The notes beneath the pieces are model-generated. The model did no database searches, was not told the origin of the DNA, and saw only the letters and a program-made list of their open reading frames with translations. Below, piece after piece: positions 1 through 7,285 of a DNA stretch of 25,676 nt. Position 1 is the stretch's first letter. Each line of letters opens with the position of its first letter. Source of the DNA: a virus; IMG/VR virus record IMGVR_UViG_3300041809_000311, positions 1-25,676 of that record; one strand, 5' to 3'. The translations under genes and the position numbers were made by a program.

Positions 1-1
1 T

Positions 2-31
2 ATGCCCGAGATTGAGGACATGGGACGTTAA
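2..31 (+). CDS. possible 3' end of a plus-strand gene cut by the left edge
   Basis: The second reading frame runs from the window edge to a TAA and ends in the residues MPEIEDMGR. It lies directly upstream of two small plus-strand genes with the same orientation. Ten codons are too few to show coding character, and the ATG at position 2 need not be a start. It is listed only because the plus-strand cluster probably continues to the left. Confidence 0.22.
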   Translation: MPEIEDMGR

Positions 32-45
32 CTAAGAGGTTCGAC

Positions 46-168
46 ATGAAACGCAAGATGACTTCGAAGGCCAAGAAGAAGACCAATCTTGGCAAGAAGG
101 ATATGGGCGACAAGGCCAAGAAAGGCCGTGGCGCTATCGAGCGCAGACTAGAGGGAAAGGAAATGTGA
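46..168 (+). CDS. small lysine-rich basic protein (40 aa), unknown function
   Basis: A 40-residue ORF starts at an ATG with a GAGG Shine-Dalgarno sequence 6 bases upstream (36-39). It is strongly basic (KAKKK, GDKAKKGRG) and ends in RRLEGKEM. Its stop is followed within two bases by the ATG of the next plus-strand gene, so the two are probably co-translated. That neighbour ends in almost the same tail, KRLEGKEI. Small basic proteins of this kind are often nucleic-acid associated, but that is inference; no known domain is visible. It may belong to a plus-strand operon that begins left of the window. Confidence 0.7.
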   Translation: MKRKMTSKAKKKTNLGKKDMGDKAKKGRGAIERRLEGKEM

Positions 169-169
169 C

Positions 170-343
170 ATGCCCGGCATGGAAAAAACGATGAAGGAAT
201 TTAAAAAAGGCAAACTCCATAGCGGGAGTAAGCATGGCCCCAAGGTCAAGAGCCGTGCCCAGGCAATCGCAATAGGAATGAACGAATCTGGCAAGAGTAA
301 TAAGAAGGCGCGGAGCAAGCGCCTCGAAGGAAAAGAGATTTAA
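170..343 (+). CDS. DUF6496-like small basic protein (57 aa)
   Basis: The 57-residue product has the pattern MKEFKKGKLHSGSKHGPKVKSRAQAIAIGMNES, split here as MKEFKKGKLHSGS and KSRAQAIAIGMNE. This resembles the DUF6496 family of small bacterial and phage proteins (short helix, LHSGSK.GP.VK.R.QA.AI core), whose function is unknown. A lysine/arginine tail (KKARSKRLEGKEI) follows the core and repeats the end of the preceding 40-aa protein. The ATG lies one base after the TGA of that gene. Its TAA (341-343) overlaps the TAA of the converging minus-strand gene (340-342), so the two transcripts meet with no spacer. Family assignment is from memory of the motif, not a search. Confidence 0.78.
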   Translation: MPGMEKTMKEFKKGKLHSGSKHGPKVKSRAQAIAIGMNESGKSNKKARSKRLEGKEI

Positions 344-582
344 TTCGGCGGCCTACCTTTCGCTTCTTCTTCCGTGATGGCCTTCAGGATTTCATCAAAC
401 TTGTTCTTCACTCGACCCCGAAGGGCCGTCGCTTCGATGCGTGTGGTCGCCGTAACTACGGCAGACAAAATAGCAGTCTGACGCGCCACCAGCTTCATCA
501 GATCCTTGCTGTCTTTATCCAGCGGTAACTTCATGATCTCCAGTGCCTTCTTCAGGCACAGGATTCGCAGCTCGGAAAACAT
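340..582 (-). CDS. conserved-looking small helical phage protein (80 aa), last gene of the minus-strand operon
   Basis: The ORF open in this frame extends to 1167, but its upstream part is only the shadow of the PurD-like gene in another frame. The ATG at 582 lies 14 bases after that gene's stop, with GAGA-type purines just upstream (TTAAGTGAGACAGACGGC precedes the ATG). The 80-residue product starts MFSELRILCLKKALEIM and looks wholly helical and charged. It contains a hydrophobic stretch (TAILSAVVTATTRIEATALR) and an acidic/basic C-terminus. Size and helix pattern are compatible with a small packaging or scaffold-like phage protein, even a terminase-small-subunit-like protein, but I cannot assign a family. 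Its stop overlaps that of the convergent gene at 170-343. Confidence 0.6.
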   Translation of the reverse strand: MFSELRILCLKKALEIMKLPLDKDSKDLMKLVARQTAILSAVVTATTRIEATALRGRVKNKFDEILKAITEEEAKGRPPN

Positions 583-596
583 GCCGTCTGTCTCAC

Positions 597-1925
597 TTAA
601 AATTCCATGCCCGTCGCGTAGCCGTGCGCTTGGATCTCCGGCAGTTGCTTCTTGAGCCTCTGACCGATATCCGGCCTCCAGAAGGGTGACGAGGGCGCCT
701 TCAAGCGTTCCAGTGTCCGGTACGCCTTCGTCCTCGCTTCGCGCACGCTGTCTCCGGTCCCGGTCGTGGTCAGGACGTAATCCCCCGCCGTCAGCATCAT
801 CGGGGCGTGGATTATCTTGCCATTCAAATCCTGTGGCGCTTCGCCCCACATCATTTGGCATGGATGGATGTTTTCCATCAGGTTTGACGTTATCCCGTAC
901 ACCGGCACTCCCACCACTTCCTTTTGAGTCGCCTTTGAGTACGGGAAGTCCGGCAGTGCCATCACCACTGTTACCGCTGTTTTTGAGAGCAGCCAGGGCC
1001 GCGAGTCGCGCCCTTCGCTTAGGTCTGCCAGCCATGACACCGGGTCTTTCTCTTTGAGTAAAGCCTGTTGCAGGTTGAATGTCGGCCAGCCGAACCGCAT
1101 GGTGAACTCCAGCGGCCACGCCTGACCTTTGTCGTCGATGATAGTGTTCACATCGACATAGCCGCAATAGTCCAGATCACCTAGCGCATCCTCCAGCGGT
1201 CTCAGTACGGCATCCGCCAGCTTGGACTTCTTGACGTAGCGGCCAACGGTGCCCATCTCGCCCGTATTCGGCCCGCGGTCCCCGGCCATGAGCTGCTTGA
1301 ACTCCCAGTTCTCAAACCACCCTTCATTGAACCCGCCCGAACCAAACCACCCGCCAACGGCCATTTCCGTGCCGCCGATGAACTCCTGCAGGATGAATGA
1401 ACCCTTGAGCTTCTGTGCCTTCTTCCACCGCTCCAACATGTAAACGAGATCAGCCGGCGACTTGGCGACATACGACAAGGCTTTGTCCGGTTCATCTCCG
1501 CAAGGTTTGGAGACGAAGCGGCGGTTCTCCCGCTTCACATAGGCTATGGCCTGGTCGTAATCCTTGAACTCACGATATGGCGCGACTTCGATCCCAGCCT
1601 TCTTGAATACCTTTTGCCCCAGTGTGCGGTTTAATTCCCACTCCGCTGCGGCTTGGCTGGCGCCGATGACCTTCAGCCCGTCACGCTTGCGCCAGGCGTC
1701 GATGTCGCGGAGGTACTTGGTATTGTCGCCCAAGATGACCAGATCGGCCCAGCGCATCCAGCCGCGCCAGTCATCGGTATAAGTGACAAGACCTTTGCCG
1801 ATATAGTCATCGCGCGGTGTGGTTTTGGGAAAGAAGTATTTGCATTGATGGCCCGCATCCTGGGCGCGGATCACGATGTCTAGCATCCCATCGCCGCCGT
1901 TGGAGGCAATGAACAGGACTTTCAT
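597..1925 (-). CDS. purD: PurD-like (GARS) ATP-grasp ligase
   Basis: The 442-residue product follows the architecture of phosphoribosylamine-glycine ligase, the second step of purine synthesis, which joins phosphoribosylamine and glycine using ATP. Visible landmarks are an N-terminal nucleotide-fold start (MKVLFIASNGGDGMLD), an ATP-grasp core with FVSKPCGD (137-144) and ILQEFIGGTE (178-187), the family signature GPNTGEMG (218-225), the metal/ATP strand PLEFTMRFGWP (271-281), and a C-terminal GARS domain ending WRPDIGQRL. Typical PurD reads EFN.RFGDPE at the metal strand; here Asn is Thr and DPE is WPT, so substrate or activity may differ. The ATG at 1925 overlaps the upstream TGA (ATGA) and is preferred over an in-frame GTG at 1934. 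Its place at the end of a virion operon argues for a phage-specific carboxylate-amine ligase as an alternative to true PurD. Confidence 0.85.
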   Translation of the reverse strand: MKVLFIASNGGDGMLDIVIRAQDAGHQCKYFFPKTTPRDDYIGKGLVTYTDDWRGWMRWADLVILGDNTKYLRDIDAWRKRDGLKVIGASQAAAEWELNRTLGQKVFKKAGIEVAPYREFKDYDQAIAYVKRENRRFVSKPCGDEPDKALSYVAKSPADLVYMLERWKKAQKLKGSFILQEFIGGTEMAVGGWFGSGGFNEGWFENWEFKQLMAGDRGPNTGEMGTVGRYVKKSKLADAVLRPLEDALGDLDYCGYVDVNTIIDDKGQAWPLEFTMRFGWPTFNLQQALLKEKDPVSWLADLSEGRDSRPWLLSKTAVTVVMALPDFPYSKATQKEVVGVPVYGITSNLMENIHPCQMMWGEAPQDLNGKIIHAPMMLTAGDYVLTTTGTGDSVREARTKAYRTLERLKAPSSPFWRPDIGQRLKKQLPEIQAHGYATGMEF

Positions 1926-2068
1926 TGGGAACACGCCGTCTGCTGGTGCGAATCAGGAACACACGGCGGCGGAGGCGTGCCAGTAACGACAAAATAAATT
2001 AACCAGATTATCATACCGGCCCAAAACACCTTCCAGACTGTAACGGCAATAAAGACTATGTTTTTCAT
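1922..2068 (-). CDS. single-helix membrane peptide (48 aa)
   Basis: A 48-residue ORF is coupled on both sides: its ATG overlaps the TGA of the 931-aa gene (ATGA at 2065-2068) and its TGA overlaps the ATG of the PurD-like gene. It has a long hydrophobic N-terminal half (VFIAVTVWKVFWAGMIIWLI), predicted to be one transmembrane helix. A short polar tail follows with PPPPC, a second Cys and no further helix. Function is unknown. Small one-helix peptides in phage late operons are sometimes holins, pinholins or spanin parts, but nothing specific here proves a lysis role and the endolysin lies 5 kb away. Confidence 0.65.
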   Translation of the reverse strand: MKNIVFIAVTVWKVFWAGMIIWLIYFVVTGTPPPPCVPDSHQQTACSQ

Positions 2069-4860
2069 GGCACAGGCTCATTGCGTTTGGCCTTGAGCTT
2101 TTCAGCCCGCCGGATTGCGTAGCGTTTATCCTTGTTCTGGAAATAGGTCTTGGTCGCCTGCTGCTGTTCTGTGGGCGACTGCACTCCGATCTGTGAGAGG
2201 AAGAACTGTTCCGGCGAACGCGCGCCTGTAACAATTTGCTGGCCCTGGCCGATAGGCGAAATCTTGCTACCGATCCATGAGCCAAGATCGTAAGCGAACT
2301 GATCTGGATGCCCATCCACAAGATTTTCTGGGTAGGCAATGGGCTGGCCACTATAAAGATATTTGCCGTGGTATGCCTCTATCGGCGCTTCTACGATGCC
2401 AGGACTGAACACAGACTGGGCGGCCTGTGCCGGACCTTTCTTGCCTGTGGCCACGTCGATAGCTGCCTGTGGCACGCTAGCGGCACCAGGTCGTGTGACT
2501 GTGGCGTACTTATTGCCAGTGATTTTCTGCCAAGCTTTGTCCATCGCTGGATAATAAAGCGTCAACATCACACCAAGCATAGCCAGCTTGTCCATTGCAG
2601 CGGCTTTATCTTTAATCGAAGTTTCGCTGCTCACCATGTCCTTGGCCATGTTTAGGTAGGATGCTAGGCGGTTGTATTGGTAGCGACCGAAATAGGTGGC
2701 GATAGGTGTTTGCAGAACTTGAGAGATCATGCGCGAGCCCATCACCTTGCCAGGAACCCGATAATTCGGCATGTGTTTTTCGGTTTCTTCGGTTGCCTTG
2801 GCGTAAGGAACACCTTTCTCGCGTAGCTCCATTTGCCGAGCCACGGACAGGATGTCGCCAAAGGACCAAAGGGCTTTGTTGGAGGTCTTGTAAATCGCCT
2901 TCACCATGTTGATCGGCGTGTCATAGCCTGCGATTTTAGCCAACTGATCCCATCTCTTTGGGTCTGCCGTCACTGCCTCTCCCAGCTTTGTGGTCAGTGC
3001 CTTGTGCAGATCGCTGGTGATCAGCCTGGCATAGGGCAGTGAGGCGCCGGCACGTAAAGAACGCATATAATCATCGTTTTGGGTGATGACGGCGCGAGCT
3101 GCGCGTAATAAGGACCGAGTAGTAGACGGCAGCGAAGTTGCCGTGCCAACAAGGCCCTTCTCAACAAAATAGTGATTCGCCACGTTGCGCATGTGGGGAA
3201 ACGGATTCCAGAAGATCGAGCCTTTCACCAGGTTGCCCATGCGGTCGAAACTGGTGGTCAGATCATCCAAGTCATGCTGACGTCCGCGAGCATCCTCCAG
3301 CGCATGTGCCAGATCCGGCTCCATGAAATACTGGCCGAACTGAGGGACTTTGGGCACGATCCACTTCTTGCCGTTGGTTTCCGGCGGCTCAATTGGGTGG
3401 TCCGATACCTTGGCCGCCACCCCAGCCCAATCAGGCGAAGCCTTCATGCTTTCGATGAATTGGGCGTTGCGCACAGCGCTGCGCAGCTTGGCCAGATTGT
3501 CCAGCCGATTTGCCAACAGGTTTTTGTGGTATCGCGTTGCCGCCACGTCCTCGATTTCCTTGGTGGTGGCTTCTTCCAGCCGCCAAGTATTGCCTTCAGC
3601 GCGGACTTTTGAGCCGGGGCCGATCTTCTGGCCCTTGGGAAACTTGCCGAACTCGGGTCCAGCCGGATCATCGCTGCCGTCAAAGGCAGACACTGTACCG
3701 TCCCGGCCTATATGGACGACGACTTTTTCGCCATCAGGAGAGACCGCATTATAGAAGCGGCGGGACTTCTGGGCATCCACGGTCTTGCGCATGGACCGCG
3801 CCGCAGCACCGCCCGTGAACTTGCTCTCGACGCCTTTCTTCCAGCGGTCCAGCACTTCGCTGAAGCTGCGGGTTTTGCCCACCGGATAGCGCGGCGTGTA
3901 TTTGGCGCCGGGCAGCTCATTCTCGCCCTCGACCTTTTCGCCGGTAATGGCTTCCAATTGCTTAGAGAGTTGGTCGGCCTCCTGCTTTATCGGCGCGATG
4001 TTCTGGTCATAGACCTGCTGTTCCTCCGGCGTCAACTTTATGCCAGTGGGATTTTCTTCATAGTGGTATAGCTTTTCCCATGTGGCGCCCGGAACATCCG
4101 GCGCCTTCTCGACCGCCTTCATCACGTCCAGCTTGTCGGCCACGCGGTTGGATTCGAGCTGGAATAGCTGGTCCTCGAACTTGCGCGGTTGGGTCAGGGC
4201 CGGAGGCTGCGCCAGCGGACCCTCTTTCGGCATAGCCGTGGGCTGGTCCAATTTAAAGCCTGGAGGCGGTGGAGGTGGTTCGGCTGCCTTTGGCTTGGCA
4301 GCCTCGACCGCCTTTGGCGCTGCCTCCGGCGCCGCAGCGGCAAGCCTGCCTTTCTCTGGCGCGGCCAGCATCTCTGCCGTACCAAGCGTTTCAGCCACGC
4401 CTTTTTTGACATCGACGGCTGGCATGTTGCCGTGGGCTGGAATGTCCGGGAGGACTTTTGATACGCCGCGGCCCACGGCCTCATTCACGGCACCAAAGGC
4501 CTGCGGAACGCCAGTGGCGGAAACCGCCAGATTGAAAGCATCCACAGGTAATTTTCCGGCGGACAGGAAGCGGTCGAAAGCCTGCTTTTGCTGATCCCAG
4601 AAACCGGACTTTTGGAACTGTTCCTTATTGGGCTGGCTGGCCAGATAGTCCTTTTTCAACTGATCCCACGAGCCGGAAACTCCAGCTTTATAGGTGTCGG
4701 CTACCTGTGACATTATGCCGCTATCTTTTTTCGGGGCGTCTAGTGTGAAGCCTGGAGGCGGTTGTGGCATAGCGGCAGCCGTTGGCTGGATCGTGAAGCC
4801 AGGCGGTGGCGGCGGAACGATATTGAAGCCGGGCGGGGGCGGCGGGATATTGTTATCCAC
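2065..4860 (-). CDS. large internal-virion/polyvalent-type protein with PPPPPGF motifs (931 aa)
   Basis: This is the third and largest of three consecutive ejection-protein-like genes, in the position T7 uses for gp16. It starts at a GTG with AGGGGA nine bases upstream. The N-terminus carries proline motifs ending in PGF at residues 6-12, 16-22 and 34-38, and a fourth, PPPPPPGF, at 195-202 after an Ala/Pro/Lys-rich linker. A central charged region (about 225-450) precedes a mostly helical C-terminal half containing FWNPFPHMRNVANHY (550-564). That half resembles the large polyvalent protein-associated domains of phage proteins (LPD38-like, from memory). A hydrophobic helix lies near 765-780. 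I see no lytic transglycosylase or other catalytic motif. Likely role: a DNA-ejection protein packed in the head. Confidence 0.65.
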   Translation of the reverse strand: MDNNIPPPPPGFNIVPPPPPGFTIQPTAAAMPQPPPGFTLDAPKKDSGIMSQVADTYKAGVSGSWDQLKKDYLASQPNKEQFQKSGFWDQQKQAFDRFLSAGKLPVDAFNLAVSATGVPQAFGAVNEAVGRGVSKVLPDIPAHGNMPAVDVKKGVAETLGTAEMLAAPEKGRLAAAAPEAAPKAVEAAKPKAAEPPPPPPGFKLDQPTAMPKEGPLAQPPALTQPRKFEDQLFQLESNRVADKLDVMKAVEKAPDVPGATWEKLYHYEENPTGIKLTPEEQQVYDQNIAPIKQEADQLSKQLEAITGEKVEGENELPGAKYTPRYPVGKTRSFSEVLDRWKKGVESKFTGGAAARSMRKTVDAQKSRRFYNAVSPDGEKVVVHIGRDGTVSAFDGSDDPAGPEFGKFPKGQKIGPGSKVRAEGNTWRLEEATTKEIEDVAATRYHKNLLANRLDNLAKLRSAVRNAQFIESMKASPDWAGVAAKVSDHPIEPPETNGKKWIVPKVPQFGQYFMEPDLAHALEDARGRQHDLDDLTTSFDRMGNLVKGSIFWNPFPHMRNVANHYFVEKGLVGTATSLPSTTRSLLRAARAVITQNDDYMRSLRAGASLPYARLITSDLHKALTTKLGEAVTADPKRWDQLAKIAGYDTPINMVKAIYKTSNKALWSFGDILSVARQMELREKGVPYAKATEETEKHMPNYRVPGKVMGSRMISQVLQTPIATYFGRYQYNRLASYLNMAKDMVSSETSIKDKAAAMDKLAMLGVMLTLYYPAMDKAWQKITGNKYATVTRPGAASVPQAAIDVATGKKGPAQAAQSVFSPGIVEAPIEAYHGKYLYSGQPIAYPENLVDGHPDQFAYDLGSWIGSKISPIGQGQQIVTGARSPEQFFLSQIGVQSPTEQQQATKTYFQNKDKRYAIRRAEKLKAKRNEPVP

Positions 4861-4863
4861 AGG

Positions 4864-5967
4864 TTATTTCCCCTGTGGCACCCAGGCCTTTTTAACCGGG
4901 TCCCACACGACGATGTTGCCCTTGCCATCAGAAGCTGTCGGTTGACCGCCACCACCAGGAGCCCCTCCACCCGGAGCCGCCGGAGCCGACCCTTTATAGA
5001 CCTTCTCCATCTGGTCCAGCTTCTTTTGACTGTCTGCCACCTTGGCCTCCGCGTCCTTTACACGCGGGTCCGTCTCGTCGAGCTGGCCCGTGGCGCTATT
5101 CTTTAGCGTAGCCAGTGTGCGATTTGCATTGGTCAACTGGCTGGTAATGAGCTTAATCCGCTGATCGCCGGCATCCTTCTGGGCCTTAGTGATCTGGCCG
5201 GACTGGAAACGCTGGTTCAGATTACTCTGCACGAACTGGACGCGCTGCATGGACGCCCCGACCTGTTGCTGGACCTCCTGTAGCCGCATGTTCTGGCCGC
5301 GCTCCTGCGTGGCCGATCTGACATCGGTGTTGCGCTCGGAAGTGGCGGCGCGGACATCAGTATTGCGGTTCGCCGTCTGGTCCTTCATTTGCTGGACCAC
5401 GACCTGGGCGCCCTGCCGGATGGCGGGATCAAGACCCTTTGAAAGGTTAATGACCTGCTCAGTCGCCTGGAAAAGCGTCTGCGGGTCGATATTAGGATTG
5501 CGTGCCCTTATCTCCTTGGCGACGCTCATCACCACCTTGATCGGCGCCTGTGGGTCGGTTGGATCAATCCCGCCGATCGCGGCTTGCGGAGCCTGCTGGG
5601 GAGCCTGTTGCTGGGCTGGCATAGAAGGCCCAGACGGTTGCGGAGCCGCCTGGGCAGGTGCCGCAGGAGCCCCAGTTTGAGGAGCCGCTGCGGTTTGGGG
5701 ACTGGGCTGTGAAGGCTGGCCTGGCGCCATCGGCGCTGCGGCGGGCGGAGGCGGGCTGGCGCCGGGCAACCCTCCTAACCCGGCGCCGCCTTGACCCCCA
5801 CCAAGATTTGCGAATACTGCGGCCTGAGCCGCGAGCTGCTTCTTCTTCTCGTCCAGCGCCATCTGCGCCTGCTGCAACTGCATGGCGTTGGCGGCTATGG
5901 CTTGCTGGTTGCTGTAGCCCTGCTGGACACCGGGCGCTAAGGCGCCGAGGGCGGAAAGAAAGCTCAC
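4864..5967 (-). CDS. internal virion (ejection) protein candidate, Ala/Pro/Gln-rich with coiled coil (367 aa)
   Basis: The 367-residue protein begins with a short hydrophobic segment (FLSALGALAPGVQQGY) and a helix rich in Gln and Ala. A low-complexity Pro/Ala/Gln linker covers roughly residues 50-130. A predicted coiled coil then runs from about 140 to 315, with the short repeat NRNTDVRAATSERNTDVRSAT inside it (two copies of RNTDVR.AT). It ends in a glycine-rich hinge and a small conserved-looking tail, IVVWDPVKKAWVPQGK. The GTG start overlaps the stop of the 288-aa gene (GTGA). Position between two similar proteins suggests the middle member of a T7 gp14-gp15-gp16-like ejection set; there is no sequence proof of that homology. 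Confidence 0.62.
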   Translation of the reverse strand: MSFLSALGALAPGVQQGYSNQQAIAANAMQLQQAQMALDEKKKQLAAQAAVFANLGGGQGGAGLGGLPGASPPPPAAAPMAPGQPSQPSPQTAAAPQTGAPAAPAQAAPQPSGPSMPAQQQAPQQAPQAAIGGIDPTDPQAPIKVVMSVAKEIRARNPNIDPQTLFQATEQVINLSKGLDPAIRQGAQVVVQQMKDQTANRNTDVRAATSERNTDVRSATQERGQNMRLQEVQQQVGASMQRVQFVQSNLNQRFQSGQITKAQKDAGDQRIKLITSQLTNANRTLATLKNSATGQLDETDPRVKDAEAKVADSQKKLDQMEKVYKGSAPAAPGGGAPGGGGQPTASDGKGNIVVWDPVKKAWVPQGK

Positions 5968-6830
5968 AGGGCTCCGAGGATGTCGCCGGCCAGCGTACCC
6001 CCGCCTCCAGTATTAAGCCCAAACAGACCGCCAAGACCCTGGCCGATCCCGCTGTATGTCGCGTTGGACTGCTGCTGTTGCGCCGTCCCAGCCTGCGTGC
6101 CGTAGCCCAGATACTGGAGGATGCTGTTAAGAACGTCGCTGGTTGCTCCCGTTGCTCCGCCAACCGCCGCCGTGCCCGCCGTCAAGGTCTGCAGAGCATT
6201 AAGGGCTTGCTGCTCCGTCGTCGTATAGGGCAGCGCCGAGGCGGTGGTTTCTGTATTCATCCCGGCCTGCCCGACTTGGCCGCCTTGGGTCGCGGCATTG
6301 CCCTGGGTCGTAGCCAGGGTTCCGGCAGTACTGGCGGCGGCTTGCTGACGGGCCTGCTCGTTCGCCAGCCAGTTGGTGTTGAAGTTCTGCGCCTGCGAGC
6401 CGGTCACTCCGGCTCCATAAGGCGTATTGGCCACGCCTGTCATGGCGTTGATTGCGTTCTGCTGGTCCAGCATCTTTTGATACTGCTGGTTATAAACCGC
6501 ATTATTGGGATCGAAACCTGTGGCCAAGGCTTGCGGCACATATCCGCCCGCCGCGCCGGCAGTATTGAAAAGCGATGTGGCGCTGCCCTGCTGTTGGGGG
6601 GCGAGCGTGCCAGTGCCATAGCCACCAGCCTGTTGAGCGCCTGTCACCGCCTGGCCAGCGTAGGGATTGTTAACGGCCTGGTTGGTTATGTTCTGGACTT
6701 GGCCACTGACGCTTGGCGCATAACCGGATACCGCACTGACCTGCTGGGGCAGCAACTGGTTAAGCTGGGTGTTGGCCCCCTGCAAATCCGCAGTCGGGGG
6801 GGCATATATATTACCGCCAGATCCGCTCAT
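5964..6830 (-). CDS. internal virion/tail-associated protein candidate, Gln/Ala/Gly-rich (288 aa)
   Basis: The 288-residue product is rich in Gln, Ala, Gly, Thr and Asn. It has several small-residue helices and a C-terminus resembling many phage ejection proteins (ATSDVLNSILQYLGYG, then GIGQGLGGLFGL). Tyr-Gln pairs (YNQQYQKMLDQQNAINAM) mark a helical centre. It has no signal peptide and no strong transmembrane helix, but the C-terminal glycine-hydrophobic segments could insert into a membrane. The ATG overlaps the GNAT stop (ATGA), and its own stop overlaps the next start. By order and composition it would be the first of the three-protein ejection set. The assignment is contextual. Confidence 0.6.
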   Translation of the reverse strand: MSGSGGNIYAPPTADLQGANTQLNQLLPQQVSAVSGYAPSVSGQVQNITNQAVNNPYAGQAVTGAQQAGGYGTGTLAPQQQGSATSLFNTAGAAGGYVPQALATGFDPNNAVYNQQYQKMLDQQNAINAMTGVANTPYGAGVTGSQAQNFNTNWLANEQARQQAAASTAGTLATTQGNAATQGGQVGQAGMNTETTASALPYTTTEQQALNALQTLTAGTAAVGGATGATSDVLNSILQYLGYGTQAGTAQQQQSNATYSGIGQGLGGLFGLNTGGGGTLAGDILGAL

Positions 6831-7285
6831 GCCAACACCTTCGTCCAGGCCACCGCCTCTCGACGATACCCCAATCTCTCCAAGATTACACCAAGGGCCC
6901 GATGTTGCTCTGTCACGTCATAGCGGACCTTGACCGCCCCTGCCGCCTTTAGGAGGGCGTCGCTCTCGGCCAAGAATCGAAATCCCAGAAGGCCACGCCG
7001 TTTGTCGGGGAGGAGATAGAGGACATCGTTCTGTCCAAACACGGTGTTTCGGTGTCTTGTGTGACGGTTGAGGAAGAACGAATTGTATCCAACAAGCCGC
7101 CCATTATGACGGGCCGCAATGGCCCGGTAACCACCTGCTCGTTCAAGAGAGCGGTAATAGTCGTAGTCAACTTCAAGCGGGATTTTCTCGTGGTCAACGC
7201 CGATCTCCAGCCAATCCTGATAGGCGATCTTCTCTAGGCCGTCGTTAAGGAGTCTGTCCAGCGGCTCCCACTGGAATGACATCAT
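6827..7285 (-). CDS. GNAT-family N-acetyltransferase (152 aa)
   Basis: The 152-residue protein has a GNAT layout: an N-terminal helical segment, then strand GYRAIAARHNGRLVGYNSFFL (51-71), a central strand ending QNDVLYLLP (85-93), and the acetyl-CoA pyrophosphate loop KRRGLLGFRFLAESD (95-109), which fits R-R-G-x-x-G followed by a helix. The final part VTEQHRALGVILERLGYRREA resembles the usual C-terminal helix and strand. GNAT enzymes transfer acetyl groups from acetyl-CoA to amines; the target is unknown. Two adjacent ATGs are possible, the first overlapping the endolysin TGA. It lies between the endolysin and the ejection set, so modification of a virion or wall component is possible but unproved. 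Confidence 0.8.
   Translation of the reverse strand: MMSFQWEPLDRLLNDGLEKIAYQDWLEIGVDHEKIPLEVDYDYYRSLERAGGYRAIAARHNGRLVGYNSFFLNRHTRHRNTVFGQNDVLYLLPDKRRGLLGFRFLAESDALLKAAGAVKVRYDVTEQHRALGVILERLGYRREAVAWTKVLA

Noticed and set aside
583-1167. long N-terminal extension of the 80-aa gene
   Set aside because: It overlaps the PurD-like gene out of frame and has low-complexity shadow composition; the ATG at 582 fits operon spacing.
5658-6923. 421-codon plus-strand ORF opposite the ejection genes
   Set aside because: Arg/Ser/Gly-rich translation with no domain, lying antisense to two well-coupled minus-strand genes; a shadow of GC-rich coding DNA.
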